Assembly: GCA_030054175.1 (NCBI GenBank)
Contig: JASGCM010000012.1
Location: 32,453 to 96,452 of the forward strand
Source of the DNA: Alphaproteobacteria bacterium
GTDB lineage: Bacteria > Pseudomonadota > Gammaproteobacteria > Burkholderiales > Burkholderiaceae_C
Length of the DNA stretch: 64,000 nt
Direction of reading: 5' to 3'
Part shown: positions 48,204 through 58,892 of the stretch, piece after piece
Position numbering within the stretch: the stretch's first letter is position 1
Layout of the letters: every line of letters begins with the position of its first letter
Position numbers and translations under genes: made by a program
The notes under the pieces: model-generated
The model's input: only the letters and a program-made list of their open reading frames with translations
Told to the model about the DNA's origin: nothing
The model's database searches: none

Positions 48204-49100
48204 TCATGAACGGCGCGGACCCAGCAGCCCGGTGGCCAGGGCCGTGCCCAACAAGATGATGGCAGCGCAACCCAGCATGGCCATGCTGAATGTTTCCCCC
48301 AAAGCCACCACCCCCAATGTCGTGGCGAACACTGGGGTGACATAGGTGACGGTCATGGCGGCGTTCGAACCCATGCGCTGGATCAAGCCAAAAAACAAGA
48401 TATAGGCCACCGAGGTGCAAAACAGGCTGACGGCACCCAGCGCCAGCCAGGCCGATAAACCCGCGTTGTGCTCGGGCCACAACATCAAGCCGGGCGTGGC
48501 CAGCAGAATGGCGGCCCCCAACTGGGTGCCCGCAGCGATCACCATGGGGGGCATGGTTTTGAGTTGTCTTTGGGTGATATTGCCGCTGATGCCATAAGAC
48601 AAAGTGGCCCCCAAGCAGGCCAGCACCGCCCACCCGGAACCCCCCGGGCGCAGACTGACGCCCCCAGGCGCATTCAGCGCCAACAAGGCGGCACCGGCAA
48701 AACCCAGCAGGAGTCCGGCGAAACGCCAGCGACTCAAGGGGTCTTTGAACCACAACCAGCCCACCAGGGCGCCAAACAATGGGGCCAAGCTGTTGAGGAT
48801 GGCGGCCAAACCGGTACTCATCTGCATGAGGGCGTAACCGTACAAGGCAAAGGGCAGGCCCGAGTTGAGCAGGCCCACCACCATCAGCGTTCGGGCATGG
48901 CGCAAAAGCAGTGCGCCTTGTCCACGCCACAACACCAGTGGCAACAAGATCAGACCGGCCAGGCTGACGCGCAGCCATGCGGTGGTCCAAGGCCCCAGTT
49001 CCGCCGAGGCCATGCCCAACAGCCAAAACGATGAACCCCAGATCGTAGCCAGCGAAACAAAGGTGAACAACCAGTGGCGCTGGTTCGGTGCTTCGTTCAA
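48204..49100 (-). CDS. EamA/DMT-family transporter
   Basis: This 298-residue membrane protein has ten predicted helices in two EamA repeats, with typical segments WLRVSLAGLILLPLVLW, GLLNSGLPFALYGYAL and YILFFGLIQRMGSNAAM. Members export amino acids or other metabolites; the substrate is not known here. Its start overlaps the Ogt stop by ATGA, so the two are cotranscribed. Confidence 0.92.
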   Translation of the reverse strand: MNEAPNQRHWLFTFVSLATIWGSSFWLLGMASAELGPWTTAWLRVSLAGLILLPLVLWRGQGALLLRHARTLMVVGLLNSGLPFALYGYALMQMSTGLAAILNSLAPLFGALVGWLWFKDPLSRWRFAGLLLGFAGAALLALNAPGGVSLRPGGSGWAVLACLGATLSYGISGNITQRQLKTMPPMVIAAGTQLGAAILLATPGLMLWPEHNAGLSAWLALGAVSLFCTSVAYILFFGLIQRMGSNAAMTVTYVTPVFATTLGVVALGETFSMAMLGCAAIILLGTALATGLLGPRRS

Positions 49101-49582
49101 TGCAAGGCGCCTTCCATGCGCAACAAAGTCTGCTTGCGATCCAAGCCGGCTGCGTAGCCGGTCAGGCTACCGTCGCGGCCCACCACTCGATGGCAAGGCA
49201 CCACCATCAACCAGGGATTGCGGCCAACCGCCGCGCCCACGGCCCGACTGGCCTTGGGTTGACCCAAGTCGGTGGCGATGTCGGCATAACTCAGCACCTG
49301 ACCCCGGCGGATGCGGCTGACGCGTTGCCACACTCGGCGTTGAAACGGAGTCCCAATGGCAGTGCTCAGGGGCAAGTTGAATCGGGGGTTTTTTCCCAGC
49401 AAATAGTCCACCACCTGGGTCGCTGCGCGTTGCAACAGGGGGTGCTGGTCATCGTGCCGCCAGTCTCGAATGTCCGGGGCATGGGTCTGGCCGACAAACC
49501 ACACGCCGGCGAGGGTGTGGTCGTCAGCAGCAATGATCACGGCACCCAAAGGGGTGGATACAACGGTGTGGCACAGCGCCAT
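49097..49582 (-). CDS. ogt: Methylated-DNA-protein-cysteine methyltransferase
   Basis: This 161-residue suicide repair protein has the active-site motif PCHRV with Cys130, preceded by the DNA-binding helix SRAVGAAVGRNP and the TPFQRRVWQRVSRI segment. It removes methyl groups from O6-methylguanine and O4-methylthymine. No Ada-type regulatory domain is present. It is divergent from the phosphomannomutase gene. Confidence 0.95.
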   Translation of the reverse strand: MALCHTVVSTPLGAVIIAADDHTLAGVWFVGQTHAPDIRDWRHDDQHPLLQRAATQVVDYLLGKNPRFNLPLSTAIGTPFQRRVWQRVSRIRRGQVLSYADIATDLGQPKASRAVGAAVGRNPWLMVVPCHRVVGRDGSLTGYAAGLDRKQTLLRMEGALH

Positions 49583-49668
49583 GGCAAGCCTCCTGAGGCA
49601 TTCATTGTATGCCCCGGGGCCTTGTTTTGCAGTTCTTGATCGCTTGTCTGCCGCCTACAATGGGGGTC

Positions 49669-51069
49669 ATGAATGTCCCTGCCAGCATTTTCAAAGCTTA
49701 CGACATCCGTGGTGTCGTGCCCAGTAGCCTGGACGCCAACACCGCACTCGCTTTGGGCCGGTCTTTTGGCACCCATGCCCTGGCCCAAGGCCAGCGGGAG
49801 GTGGCGGTGGGGCGCGATGGTCGCCTGACCGGCCCCGAGATGCAATCGGCTTTGATTCAAGGTTTGGTGCAAGCCGGCATCCAGGTCATCGATGTGGGCA
49901 TGGTCACCACCCCGCAGCTCTACTTCGCTGCCAGTACCGTGTGCGCCAGCGGCATCCAGGTCACCGGCAGCCACAATCCTAAAGACCATAATGGTTTCAA
50001 AATGGTGTTGGCTGGGCGTGCCATTTTCGGCGAAGAAATTCAGGTTTTGCGGCAGATCATCCAGCAAGAGACCTGGACACTGCGCGACGGCGGCAGCGTG
50101 CGCCAGATCGATCTGCAACAAGCCTACCATGAGCGCATTGCTTCCGATGTGCGCCTGGCCCGGCCCATGCGCATCGTGGTCGACTCGGGCAATGGCGTGG
50201 CCGGGGCTTCGGCACCTGAGATTTTTCGGGCGCTGGGATGCGAGGTCATCGAGCTCTTCAGTGAGGTCGACGGCCACTTTCCCAATCACCATCCCGACCC
50301 CAGCAAACCAGAGAACTTGCGTGACCTGCAGGCCGCTTTGCGCGAGCACGGTGCCGAGTTGGGTTTGGCTTTTGACGGTGACGGTGATCGACTGGGCATC
50401 GTGACACCCCAAGGTGAGAACATTTTCCCAGACCGCCAGCTGGTGCTGTTTGCGCGCGACGTGTTGGCGCGTTGCCCGGGCGCACGGATTTTATTTGATG
50501 TGAAATGCTCTCAGCAATTGGGCCCAGCCATTCGGGCTGCCGGTGGCGAACCCGAGATGTACAAAACCGGTCACTCGCTGATCAAGGCTCGAATGCGCGA
50601 GACTGGCTCTCCTTTGGGGGGGGAGATGAGTGGGCACATTTTTTTCAAGGAGCGCTGGTACGGGTTTGACGACGGCACCTATGCTGGCGCCCGCCTGTTG
50701 GAAATTTTGAGTCGCTATGAAGACCCTGGGCGGGTGCTGAGCGAGTTGCCGCGCAGCGAGTCCACCCCCGAGATCAACGTGCCTTGTCTAGAGGGTGAAC
50801 CGGCCCGAGTGACAGCGCAGCTTTTGGAGCGCGCTCGAGCGATGGTTTTGCCATCGGTGCAACACCGTCCGCAAATGTCCGACATCGATGGTCTGCGCAT
50901 CGACTGGGACGATGGCTTCGGGCTGATCCGAGCCTCTAACACCACCCCGGTGCTGGTGTTGCGTTTTGAAGGCCAAAACACCGCCGCCTTGGCGCGCATC
51001 GAGGCCGACATGATGGCGCTTTTGCATGCCGTGAAGCCCGATGCTCAAGTCAAAGAGGTCGCTCATTGA
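49669..51069 (+). CDS. Phosphomannomutase/phosphoglucomutase
   Basis: This 466-residue enzyme interconverts hexose 1- and 6-phosphates (AlgC/ManB type). The catalytic serine lies in TGSHNPKDHNGF (101-104 SHNP), the metal loop is DGDGDR (236-241), and the sugar-binding loop GGEMSGHIFF and phosphate-binding RASNTTP are intact. The start at 49669 fits family starts (IFKAYDIRG). A TACAAT box 14 bases upstream may be a -10 element. It is coupled to waaC, so it supplies LPS sugar precursors. Confidence 0.94.
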   Translation: MNVPASIFKAYDIRGVVPSSLDANTALALGRSFGTHALAQGQREVAVGRDGRLTGPEMQSALIQGLVQAGIQVIDVGMVTTPQLYFAASTVCASGIQVTGSHNPKDHNGFKMVLAGRAIFGEEIQVLRQIIQQETWTLRDGGSVRQIDLQQAYHERIASDVRLARPMRIVVDSGNGVAGASAPEIFRALGCEVIELFSEVDGHFPNHHPDPSKPENLRDLQAALREHGAELGLAFDGDGDRLGIVTPQGENIFPDRQLVLFARDVLARCPGARILFDVKCSQQLGPAIRAAGGEPEMYKTGHSLIKARMRETGSPLGGEMSGHIFFKERWYGFDDGTYAGARLLEILSRYEDPGRVLSELPRSESTPEINVPCLEGEPARVTAQLLERARAMVLPSVQHRPQMSDIDGLRIDWDDGFGLIRASNTTPVLVLRFEGQNTAALARIEADMMALLHAVKPDAQVKEVAH

Positions 51070-52037
51070 GGGTGCTTTTCATCAAGCTGTCCTCTCTGGG
51101 CGACGTGGTCCATACCTTGCCTGCCGCGATGGATGTGGTGCGGGCTTGTCCATCAGCACAAATCGATTGGGTGGTCGAGCCCGCCTTTGCCCCATTGGTC
51201 AGTGCTTGTCCTGCCGTGCAACGGATCATTGACATGGACTTGCGCCGATGGCGCTGTCGACCCTGTGCTGCCCAGACCCGCGCCGCCTGGCGTGACTTCA
51301 AATCGCAATTGAAGGCGCAAGCTTACGATGCCGTCATTGACTTGCAGGGCTTGACCAAATCTGCCTGGGTCAGTCGGATGGCCCGGTTGGCGCCGGGCGG
51401 GCAGCGCATCGCCATGGCTTGCGGCACCGAGGGCTCGTCCTACGAGGCTCCGACACGTTGGGTGGCCGACCGTCTCATCGAATTGCCTTGGCACATCCAT
51501 GCCGTCGATCGCGGTCGCGAGTTGTGCGCGCGCGCACTGGGCTACTCGGTACCGGCCCAGTTTCAACCCGGGTTGGCCCATGCGGCCCACAGTGGCCGGC
51601 GTCAGGCCCAAGTGGTTTGCGTACACGGCACCTCCCGCGCCGACAAACTCTGGCCCGAATCCCAATGGGTCGAGTTGTGCCGCAGGCTGTCTGACCAGGG
51701 ACTCAGCCCGTTGTTTGTGCATGGCAATGACGATGAGCTGGAGCGTGCGCAGCGCTTGCAAGCTCAACTGACTGGCAGTCAAGTGGCGCCGCGTTGGGCT
51801 TTGCCCGAGTTGATCCGCCAGATGGCCAACAGTTTCGGCGTGATCGGGGTCGACAGCGGTCCGAGCCACATCGCCGTCGCCCTGGGTCTGCCGCATGTGC
51901 AGATTTATAACTTTGACACGGCTTGGCGCTCAGGGCCGCAGCACGCGCCCCAACAGATCAGCGTGGTGTCGACTCCATACCCCAGCGTCGATCAAGTTTT
52001 CCAGTCTTGGCAAAAGGTGAGGAGCGCAGCGAGATGA
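51066..52037 (+). CDS. waaC: Lipopolysaccharide heptosyltransferase I
   Basis: This 323-residue GT9 enzyme adds the first heptose to Kdo2-lipid A at the inner membrane. It starts with TTG (product MRVLFIKLSSLGDVVHTLPA), overlapping the mutase stop in TTGA; a GTG two codons later is an alternative, but the family start MRVL favours TTG. The conserved HGTSRADKLWPESQW and GVDSGPSHIAVALG motifs are present. It is coupled to waaA by ATGA. Confidence 0.95.
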   Translation: MRVLFIKLSSLGDVVHTLPAAMDVVRACPSAQIDWVVEPAFAPLVSACPAVQRIIDMDLRRWRCRPCAAQTRAAWRDFKSQLKAQAYDAVIDLQGLTKSAWVSRMARLAPGGQRIAMACGTEGSSYEAPTRWVADRLIELPWHIHAVDRGRELCARALGYSVPAQFQPGLAHAAHSGRRQAQVVCVHGTSRADKLWPESQWVELCRRLSDQGLSPLFVHGNDDELERAQRLQAQLTGSQVAPRWALPELIRQMANSFGVIGVDSGPSHIAVALGLPHVQIYNFDTAWRSGPQHAPQQISVVSTPYPSVDQVFQSWQKVRSAAR

Positions 52038-53323
52038 GTGGTTGGCTGTATTCAACCTTGATGCGCGCCCTGCAGCCCTGGCTGCGCCGCAAACTGGCGC
52101 GACGTGCGCAGTCCGAGCCTGGATACGCCCATGCGGTTGGACAGCGTTTTGGTCGGTATGAAACCCAGGCCACTGCTTGCGATTTGTGGATCCATGCTGT
52201 GTCTTTGGGTGAAGCCCGCGCAGCGGCGATTTTGATGGCTGAACTGCGGAGGCATCGTCCGGGTTTGCGGGTGTTGTTGACGCATGGTACCGCCACGGGC
52301 TGGGCGCAAGGCAAGGAACTGCTGCAAGACGGCGACCAACAGGCTTGGTTGCCTTGGGACACGCCCGAGGCAGTGGCCAGTTTCCTCGATCATTTTCAGC
52401 CCCCCATGGGCCTGCTGATGGAAACCGAGGTATGGCCTAACCTGACCTTGACTTGTCAGCGCCGCGGCATCCCGCTGGTCCTGGCCAATGCCCGGCTCAG
52501 CGCCCAGTCTTTGCGTCAGGCCCTGAGGCTCGGCTTTTGGGCGCGACCTGGTTACCAGGCCTTGGCCGAGGCCTGGCCGCAAACCAAGGCCGATGCCGAA
52601 CGCCTGGCGCAATTGGGCGTGCGTCGCATGCAGGTCATGGGTAACCTGAAATTTGATGCCCAGATGAAGCCAACTCAATTGGCACTGGGTCATGATTTGC
52701 GCGCTCGCCTCGGGCGACCCGTGCTGCTATTGGCCAGTTCGCGCGAAGGCGAAGAAGCTGCTTGGGCTCAGGCTTTGCAAAGCCATGAGGGGGCTGCCTT
52801 GCCATGGGTGGTGCCACGTCACCCCCAACGCTTTGACGCAGTCGCTGACTTGCTGCAAGCGCAGGGCTGGCATGTGCTGCGACGCAGCCAACTTGACTTG
52901 TCGCGCTGCGATGCCGTAACCGTGGCGCATCCGCGCACGGTGGTGTTGGGTGATACCTTGGGGGAGATGGCTTTGTACTACGCCCTGGCTCATGTCGCCC
53001 TGATGGGGGGCAGTTTCGAGCGCCATGGCGGACAAAACCTGATCGAAGCTCTGGCCTGTGGTTGTCCAGTGGTGTTGGGCCCGCACACCTATAACTTTGA
53101 ACAAGCCAGCACCGAGGCTTTGGCGCAAGGTGCGGCCCAGCCCGCGCAGGACCTCACCGAAGGGGTCAAGATGGGTTTGGATCTGTGCGCTAACCCGGCG
53201 CGTCAGGCGCAGATGTCTGCGAAAGGATTGGCTCTGCTGGACGCCCACAGGGGTGTGGCCCAACGCATGGCCGTCAACGTCTTACTGTGCCTGGATCAGG
53301 CGATCAATTCAACAAAGCGTTGA
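52034..53323 (+). CDS. waaA: 3-deoxy-D-manno-octulosonic acid transferase
   Basis: This 429-residue GT30 enzyme transfers Kdo to lipid IVA. Typical motifs are the N-terminal membrane-near helix, IHAVSLGEARAA with the catalytic Glu, LLMETEVWPNL, NARLSAQS, MGNLKFDAQ, and GGSFERHGGQNLIEALACG. The start at 52034 overlaps waaC. The last 20 bases overlap the convergent tolC-like gene. Confidence 0.96.
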   Translation: MSGWLYSTLMRALQPWLRRKLARRAQSEPGYAHAVGQRFGRYETQATACDLWIHAVSLGEARAAAILMAELRRHRPGLRVLLTHGTATGWAQGKELLQDGDQQAWLPWDTPEAVASFLDHFQPPMGLLMETEVWPNLTLTCQRRGIPLVLANARLSAQSLRQALRLGFWARPGYQALAEAWPQTKADAERLAQLGVRRMQVMGNLKFDAQMKPTQLALGHDLRARLGRPVLLLASSREGEEAAWAQALQSHEGAALPWVVPRHPQRFDAVADLLQAQGWHVLRRSQLDLSRCDAVTVAHPRTVVLGDTLGEMALYYALAHVALMGGSFERHGGQNLIEALACGCPVVLGPHTYNFEQASTEALAQGAAQPAQDLTEGVKMGLDLCANPARQAQMSAKGLALLDAHRGVAQRMAVNVLLCLDQAINSTKR

Positions 53324-54647
53324 CGGCTTGCAGGTCTTCGACCTTGAGACTGCCATTGGCTTGACGCAGTTTCAGACCGCCCAGCAACACGTCATAGCGG
53401 GCCTTGGCCAGATCGCGTTTGGTCTGGTAGAGCTGGCTTTGAGAGTTCAGCACATCGATGTTGATGCGCACGCCGACGTTGTAACCCAACTTGTTCGCAT
53501 CCAGCGCCAGTTGACTCGATGACTCAGCGGCTTCAAGTGCTTTGACTTGACCCAGCCCCGACTCCAAACCCAGGTAAGCAGTGCGCACGGCTTGGGCCAC
53601 ACTGCGTCGGGCGGCCTCCAGATCCAACCGGGCTTTTTCTTCCAACGACAAGGTCTCGGCGATTCTGTTCTGAACCGAAAAACCAGAGAACAAAGGCAGG
53701 GTCAGGGCCAAGCCCACCGATTGACTTTGCACTTGAGTGCTCAAACCACTGATGGCTGTGCCGCCTGCATTGCGTATTTGACCGACGCTGGCTTGCAAAT
53801 CGAGGGTAGGCAAATGACCGGTACGGGCGCGCTCAATTTCCATTTGGGCCACTTCGGCGTTCAGTTGTGCGGTCAGTAAGCTGGGGTGCTCGCGCATCGC
53901 CTGAGTGACCCAGGCTTCGGCGTCTTGGGGTTGCGGTGACAGCAAACTGGCCTGGTTTTTAAGTGGACGCGGTTGTGCGTTGGTCAAACCAACCAATTGA
54001 TCCAAGGCCAAACGCTTGACGCGCAAATCGTTCTCTGCAGCGATCTCTTGGGCCCGGATCAAATCAAAGCGAGCTTCGGCTTCGCGGGTGTCGGTGATGG
54101 TGGCGGTGCCTACTTCAAAGTTGCGCTTGGCGGCCGCCAGTTGCTCGCTGACAGCGGATCTCTGCGCTTTGACAAAATTCAAAGTGTCTTGACTGGCCAA
54201 TACATCAAAGTAAGCTTGGCTGGTTTTGACCAGCAGGTCTTGCTCGGCGGTGACCAGCGCTTGCACGGCCTGTGCCAGTTGCTTGCGGCTTTGCTCGTAG
54301 AACAGGCGGTTGGCCGGGTTGTACAAGGGGTGCGAAGCGTTGAGGGTACCCGAGTGTGTGGAGAAATACCGGGTGGCGGGCGAAGACGATGACGATCCGG
54401 GGCCGAAAGGCTCTACATCGGCCACGTTGCGGGCGGTACTGATTCCCAATGAAGCGCGCGGCAACACCCCGGCCAGGGCCTGGTCGGCGCGCGCTCGACT
54501 GACTTCGAACTGGACCTGTGCGGCGCGGAAGGTGGCGTCATGCTTCTTGGCAGCAGCGTACATGTCCCCCAGGCTTTGTGCCTGGCTGCTGCCCATGCAG
54601 GCCACGGCCAGGGCAAAAAACGCGGAGAGCAGGCGGAGGTGTTTCAT
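53304..54647 (-). CDS. tolC: TolC-family outer membrane channel
   Basis: This 447-residue protein has a signal peptide (LLSAFFALAVACMGSSQA) and two OEP repeats with long helices (EQSRKQLAQAVQALVTAEQD, LLVKTSQAYFDVLASQDTLN, YNVGVRINIDVLNSQSQLYQ). It would form the trimeric exit duct for the RND pump encoded upstream in the same operon. The start at 54647 follows GGAGG. Gene order suggests it is the last gene of the unit. Confidence 0.93.
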   Translation of the reverse strand: MKHLRLLSAFFALAVACMGSSQAQSLGDMYAAAKKHDATFRAAQVQFEVSRARADQALAGVLPRASLGISTARNVADVEPFGPGSSSSSPATRYFSTHSGTLNASHPLYNPANRLFYEQSRKQLAQAVQALVTAEQDLLVKTSQAYFDVLASQDTLNFVKAQRSAVSEQLAAAKRNFEVGTATITDTREAEARFDLIRAQEIAAENDLRVKRLALDQLVGLTNAQPRPLKNQASLLSPQPQDAEAWVTQAMREHPSLLTAQLNAEVAQMEIERARTGHLPTLDLQASVGQIRNAGGTAISGLSTQVQSQSVGLALTLPLFSGFSVQNRIAETLSLEEKARLDLEAARRSVAQAVRTAYLGLESGLGQVKALEAAESSSQLALDANKLGYNVGVRINIDVLNSQSQLYQTKRDLAKARYDVLLGGLKLRQANGSLKVEDLQAVNALLN

Positions 54648-54661
54648 GGTGAATGGGCCGG

Positions 54662-55003
54662 TTAGTAAAGAGGCACGGTGGGATCGACCTGGGCTGACCA
54701 GGCATGGATGCCGCCGGCGATATTGGCGACTTTGTGGAAGCCACGCTGAGTCAGATAGCTGGCGACTTGCATGCTGCGACTGCCGTGGTGACAAAGGCAA
54801 GCCAAGGGCCGTTCAGGATTCAATTCGGACAACCTTTGCACCAACTGACCCATGGGGATGTGGACAAGTTCGAAATCATCGGGTCGCACGCTGGCGGTTT
54901 GTACTTCCCAGTCTTCGCGCACATCCAGCATCAGCGGGGCGCCTTGTTCAGCTTGCTGGGCCATCCAGTCGCGCCACTGGGCAGGTTGGACTTGATCGAT
55001 CAT
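54662..55003 (-). CDS. Rhodanese-domain protein
   Basis: This 113-residue single rhodanese domain has the active-site loop CHHGSRSMQ with the catalytic Cys and the opening PLMLDVREDWE. It would transfer sulfane sulfur or act in redox signalling. In Comamonadaceae it is found between pcm-like and tolC genes, as here. No signal peptide is seen. Confidence 0.93.
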   Translation of the reverse strand: MIDQVQPAQWRDWMAQQAEQGAPLMLDVREDWEVQTASVRPDDFELVHIPMGQLVQRLSELNPERPLACLCHHGSRSMQVASYLTQRGFHKVANIAGGIHAWSAQVDPTVPLY

Positions 55004-55005
55004 GG

Positions 55006-55659
55006 TCAGAATTTGAAGCGGCTGGGTTGAGGGAAACCTGTCAGTGCAGGGGCCACGGTGTCCCACAAAGCACGGCTGGACCACTGCTCTGCGCCCACTC
55101 GGGTGAACAGCACGGCTTGCATGATGGGGTCTTCGCCGACGATGGCCAAGAGCTTGCCGCCGGTCTTGAGTTGGGACAACAAAGATGCAGGCACTTCACT
55201 GACCGAGCCACCCAAGACGATGGCGTCAAGTGGACATTCGGCGGGCACTTCGCAAGAGCCATCGGCCACCCGAACCTGCGCGTTGCCAATGCTGGCTTGC
55301 GCCAGATTGCGTTGCGCTTGGGCGGCCAACTCGGGCACAATCTCCAGGCCGATCACCCGTTGGCTGCGTTGCGCCAGCAGAGCAGTCAGGTAGCCGTGTC
55401 CCGAGCCAATTTCCAGCACCGTCTCGGCGCCGGTCAGGTTCAGGTCGTGGACCAATCGGGCATCGACCCGGGGTGGTAGCATGACCTGGCCATGGCCCAA
55501 GGGTATTTCAGTGTCGGTGTAAGCCAGGCTTTGGTAGGCGGCCGGCACGAAAAGCTCGCGCGGCAACTGGTTCAGGGCTTGTAAAACGGCTGTGTCGAGG
55601 ACATTCCAGGTGCGGATCTGCTGCTCGACCATGTTGAAACGGGCTTGTTCGAAGTTCAT
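55006..55659 (-). CDS. Protein-L-isoaspartate O-methyltransferase family protein
   Basis: This 217-residue protein has a Pcm-like fold: FNMVEQQIRTWNV, LPRELFVPAAY, GHGQVMLPPRVDARLV and the AdoMet loop LEIGSGHGYLTALLA. The helix before motif I resembles Pcm, but such proteins clustered with tolC and RND genes form a separate branch, so the true substrate is uncertain. The start at 55659 is preferred to 55692. Confidence 0.85.
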   Translation of the reverse strand: MNFEQARFNMVEQQIRTWNVLDTAVLQALNQLPRELFVPAAYQSLAYTDTEIPLGHGQVMLPPRVDARLVHDLNLTGAETVLEIGSGHGYLTALLAQRSQRVIGLEIVPELAAQAQRNLAQASIGNAQVRVADGSCEVPAECPLDAIVLGGSVSEVPASLLSQLKTGGKLLAIVGEDPIMQAVLFTRVGAEQWSSRALWDTVAPALTGFPQPSRFKF

Positions 55660-55693
55660 GGTTTGGGAAGGCACAAAAGCGGATAATGACATT

Positions 55694-58600
55694 TTAATCG
55701 GTGTGGTCTTTATCAGGCTGACGGACCCCCAGACGCCTTTTCAGCCACTGGCTCAGGTCGTCCAAGTAGCAGTACACCACTGGCACCACCACCAAGGTCA
55801 GGATGGAGGAGGTGATGACGCCACCGATCACCGCTTGCCCCATGGGCGCGCGTTGCTCGGAGCCCTCGGTCAGGGCAAAGGCCAACGGCACCATGCCAAA
55901 AATCATGGCCAGCGTTGTCATCAGAATCGGGCGCAGACGCACCCGGGCCGCCAATAACAGTGCCTCCTCCCGGTTTAAGGGTCGTGCGAGGCTGCCGTCG
56001 CCCACCAGACCCTCACGGGCGCGTATGGCGAAATCGACCAGCAAAATGGCGTTTTTGGTCACCAAGCCCATCAGCATCACCACCCCGATGATCGAGAACA
56101 TCGACAGGGTCGAGCGGAACATCAGCAAAGCGGCCACCACGCCAATCAGGGTCAAGGGCAATGAGGTCATCAGTGCCAGTGGTTGCAGAAAGCTTTTGAA
56201 CTGGCTGGCCAAGATCATGTAGATGAAAATGACCGCCATGGCCAGAGCCGACAAGGCATAGCCAAAAGATTCTTGCATGTTCTTGGTTGAACCGCTGAAT
56301 TGAAAGGCGTAGCCCGGGGGCAGATCGATCTCGGCCATGGCGCGGCGCACATCCGCTGAGATCTCGCCAGCCGAGCGGCCAGAAGCGTTGCCGTTCATGC
56401 TCACTTCGCGCAACAGATCTCGTCGGTTGATCTGGTTGGGGCCCGTACTGGGGATGACTTGGGCCACTTGGTCCAAACGGATGACTCGGCTGCTGCCGTC
56501 GCTGATCGGACTGGGCAAAGCGATGGGCAAAGCGGCAATATCGCCTTCGGTGTTGCGCCCCGAAGCAGGCAGCCGCACGATCACGTCATAGGTTTGGTCG
56601 TCGGGGGCGCGCCAGTTCCCAAGAGTCTCACCCGCCACCCAACGGCGCAGTTGCGAGCCCAGGGTGCCCACGCTCAGGCCCGATTCGGCTGCAGCGCTGC
56701 GGTCGACCACCACATCCAGTGTGGGCTTGTCGGGTTTGACGCTGGAGTCCAAATCGACCAGGCCGGAGACAGAGCGCAGCTGATCCATCAGACGCAAACT
56801 CAGACGCTCCAATTCTTTCAAGTCGGGGCCAGTCAGCGAAAACTCGATTTGCTTGTTGCCTCCCACCACATCCAGCTGACCGGCATGGGTCACGGTGATG
56901 CCCGGTACCTGGGCCAAGCGCTGCCGAAATTCAGCCACGATGTCTTCCAGCGAGCGTGTCCTGTGCTGGCGATCGACCAGACGCACATACACACTGGCGT
57001 AAATTTTGCCTTGGGCACTGCCGGTATTGATGGTCGTTAGCGTGTAGCGCACCTCGGGCCACTCGCGCAAGATGGCATCGACCTGGCGCGCTTTGGCTTC
57101 GGTCAACTCGATCGACGACCCCACCGGCGTGTTGAAGTTCACCGAGGTCTCGGAGAAGTCGGCTTTGGGCACGAACTCGGTGCCCAAAAAGCGCACCATC
57201 CAAATGCTGGTGGCAAAAATCACCAGCGCAGCCAGCAAGGTTTTTTTCTTATGAACCAGAGCCCAGGCCAAGGCGTTTTGGTAGCTGAGTCCCAAACGCT
57301 CGGTCCATTGCTCGAACTTCAGGGTCAGGCGGCCCAGGGTACGCTCGTACAAGCTGCCGCCTTGGCCAGTACCACCGCGGCGGTGGATGCTCGGGTCATG
57401 CCAAATGCTCGAGAGCATGGGGTCCAGTGTGAAGCTCACGAACATCGAGATCAGCACCGCGACCACGATGGTCAGGCCAAATTCATGGAAGAACTTGCCG
57501 ATGATGCCTTGCATGAAGCCAATCGGCAAAAACACCGCCACAATGGATAAGGTGGTGGCCAATACCGCCAGGCCAATCTCTTGGGTGCCGTCCATTGCGG
57601 CTTGATAGGCACTTTTGCCCATCTGCACATGGCGCACGATGTTTTCTCGCACCACAATGGCATCGTCGATCAGCAAGCCCACGCACAGCGACAAGGCCAT
57701 CAGCGTGACCATGTTGATGGTGAATCCCAGCGCGTGCATGAACAGGAATGAACCAATGATGGCAATCGGCAAGGCCAATCCCGTGATGACCGTCGAGCGC
57801 CATGAATTCAGGAACAAGAAGACGATCAGCACCGTCAGGGCCGCACCCTCGATCAAGGTGCGCCGCACGTTGTTGACCGAAACCCGGATCATGCGCGAAC
57901 CGTCGTAGATCGGTTCCAACCGCATGCCTGCCGGCAGTTGCGTTTCAATCACTTTGACAGATTTGTTCAAACCGTCGATGACGTCGATGGTGTTCTCGTC
58001 TTGCGCTTTTTGAACCGTCAGCAACAGGGTGCGATCTCCGTTGTAGAGCGCCATATTCTCCAACTCTTGCGGCCCGTCGACCACGTTGGCCACGTGGCCC
58101 AGCCGTATCGATTGGTTGCCCCGCCGCGCCACAATGATGTCTTTGAAGTCTTCTGGCCGCTTCATGCGGGCCTCGATTTGCAACACCCGCTCACGATCGC
58201 TGGCGCGCACGGTGCCCAGCGGAAAATCCTGGTTCTCGGTGCGCACCGCTTGGGCGACTTGGTCCGAGGTGATGCCCAAGGCATTCATGGCTTGGGGGTT
58301 GAGCTGAATCTGGATTTGTCGTTTGGTGCCGCCCACAACATTCACCACGCCCACGCCGCGCACGTTTTCCAGTCGACGTTTCAGCACCTGATCGGCCCAT
58401 TGCGTCATGGCGATGGTATCGGGCACGCCTGCTGGGCCGGCACCGGCCGGGTCGGGCAACACAGCCAGCGACCAAATCGCGCGACTGCTGGGATCAAAGC
58501 GCAGTACACGCGGCTCTTTAACTTCGTCTCGCAGGCTGGGCCGAATGGCGGCCACCTTTTCGCGCACGTCGTCCGCAGCTTTGCGGCCATTGATGTGCAG

Positions 58601-58888
58601 TTGGAATTCGATCACCACCACCGACACGCCTTCGTAGCTGCGCGAGGTCAGCGCGTTGATGCCAGCGATGCTGTTGACGCCCTCCTCGATTTTCTTGCTC
58701 ACCTCGGACTCAACGATTTCAGGTGCAGCGCCAGGGTAATCGGTGGTTACCACCACCACCGGGAAATCAATGTTTGGAAATTGATCGATCTTGAGTTGCT
58801 GATAAGAGAACAAGCCCAACACCACCAGAGCCAGCATGACCATGGTGGCGAAGACCGGATTTTGCAGACTGACGCGGGTGAACCACAT
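55694..58888 (-). CDS. RND efflux pump inner membrane subunit (AcrB-like)
   Basis: This 1064-residue proton-driven transporter has the RND layout of twelve membrane helices and two large periplasmic loops. The proton-relay Asp pair lies at 408-409 ([12 protein letters not shown]), matching AcrB Asp407/408, and the Lys of [11 protein letters not shown] is present. The N-terminus is [14 protein letters not shown]. It sits five bases after the adaptor gene. The substrate range cannot be told; HAE-1-type drugs are likely. Confidence 0.96.
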   Translation of the reverse strand: MWFTRVSLQNPVFATMVMLALVVLGLFSYQQLKIDQFPNIDFPVVVVTTDYPGAAPEIVESEVSKKIEEGVNSIAGINALTSRSYEGVSVVVIEFQLHINGRKAADDVREKVAAIRPSLRDEVKEPRVLRFDPSSRAIWSLAVLPDPAGAGPAGVPDTIAMTQWADQVLKRRLENVRGVGVVNVVGGTKRQIQIQLNPQAMNALGITSDQVAQAVRTENQDFPLGTVRASDRERVLQIEARMKRPEDFKDIIVARRGNQSIRLGHVANVVDGPQELENMALYNGDRTLLLTVQKAQDENTIDVIDGLNKSVKVIETQLPAGMRLEPIYDGSRMIRVSVNNVRRTLIEGAALTVLIVFLFLNSWRSTVITGLALPIAIIGSFLFMHALGFTINMVTLMALSLCVGLLIDDAIVVRENIVRHVQMGKSAYQAAMDGTQEIGLAVLATTLSIVAVFLPIGFMQGIIGKFFHEFGLTIVVAVLISMFVSFTLDPMLSSIWHDPSIHRRGGTGQGGSLYERTLGRLTLKFEQWTERLGLSYQNALAWALVHKKKTLLAALVIFATSIWMVRFLGTEFVPKADFSETSVNFNTPVGSSIELTEAKARQVDAILREWPEVRYTLTTINTGSAQGKIYASVYVRLVDRQHRTRSLEDIVAEFRQRLAQVPGITVTHAGQLDVVGGNKQIEFSLTGPDLKELERLSLRLMDQLRSVSGLVDLDSSVKPDKPTLDVVVDRSAAAESGLSVGTLGSQLRRWVAGETLGNWRAPDDQTYDVIVRLPASGRNTEGDIAALPIALPSPISDGSSRVIRLDQVAQVIPSTGPNQINRRDLLREVSMNGNASGRSAGEISADVRRAMAEIDLPPGYAFQFSGSTKNMQESFGYALSALAMAVIFIYMILASQFKSFLQPLALMTSLPLTLIGVVAALLMFRSTLSMFSIIGVVMLMGLVTKNAILLVDFAIRAREGLVGDGSLARPLNREEALLLAARVRLRPILMTTLAMIFGMVPLAFALTEGSEQRAPMGQAVIGGVITSSILTLVVVPVVYCYLDDLSQWLKRRLGVRQPDKDHTD

Positions 58889-58892
58889 GCGA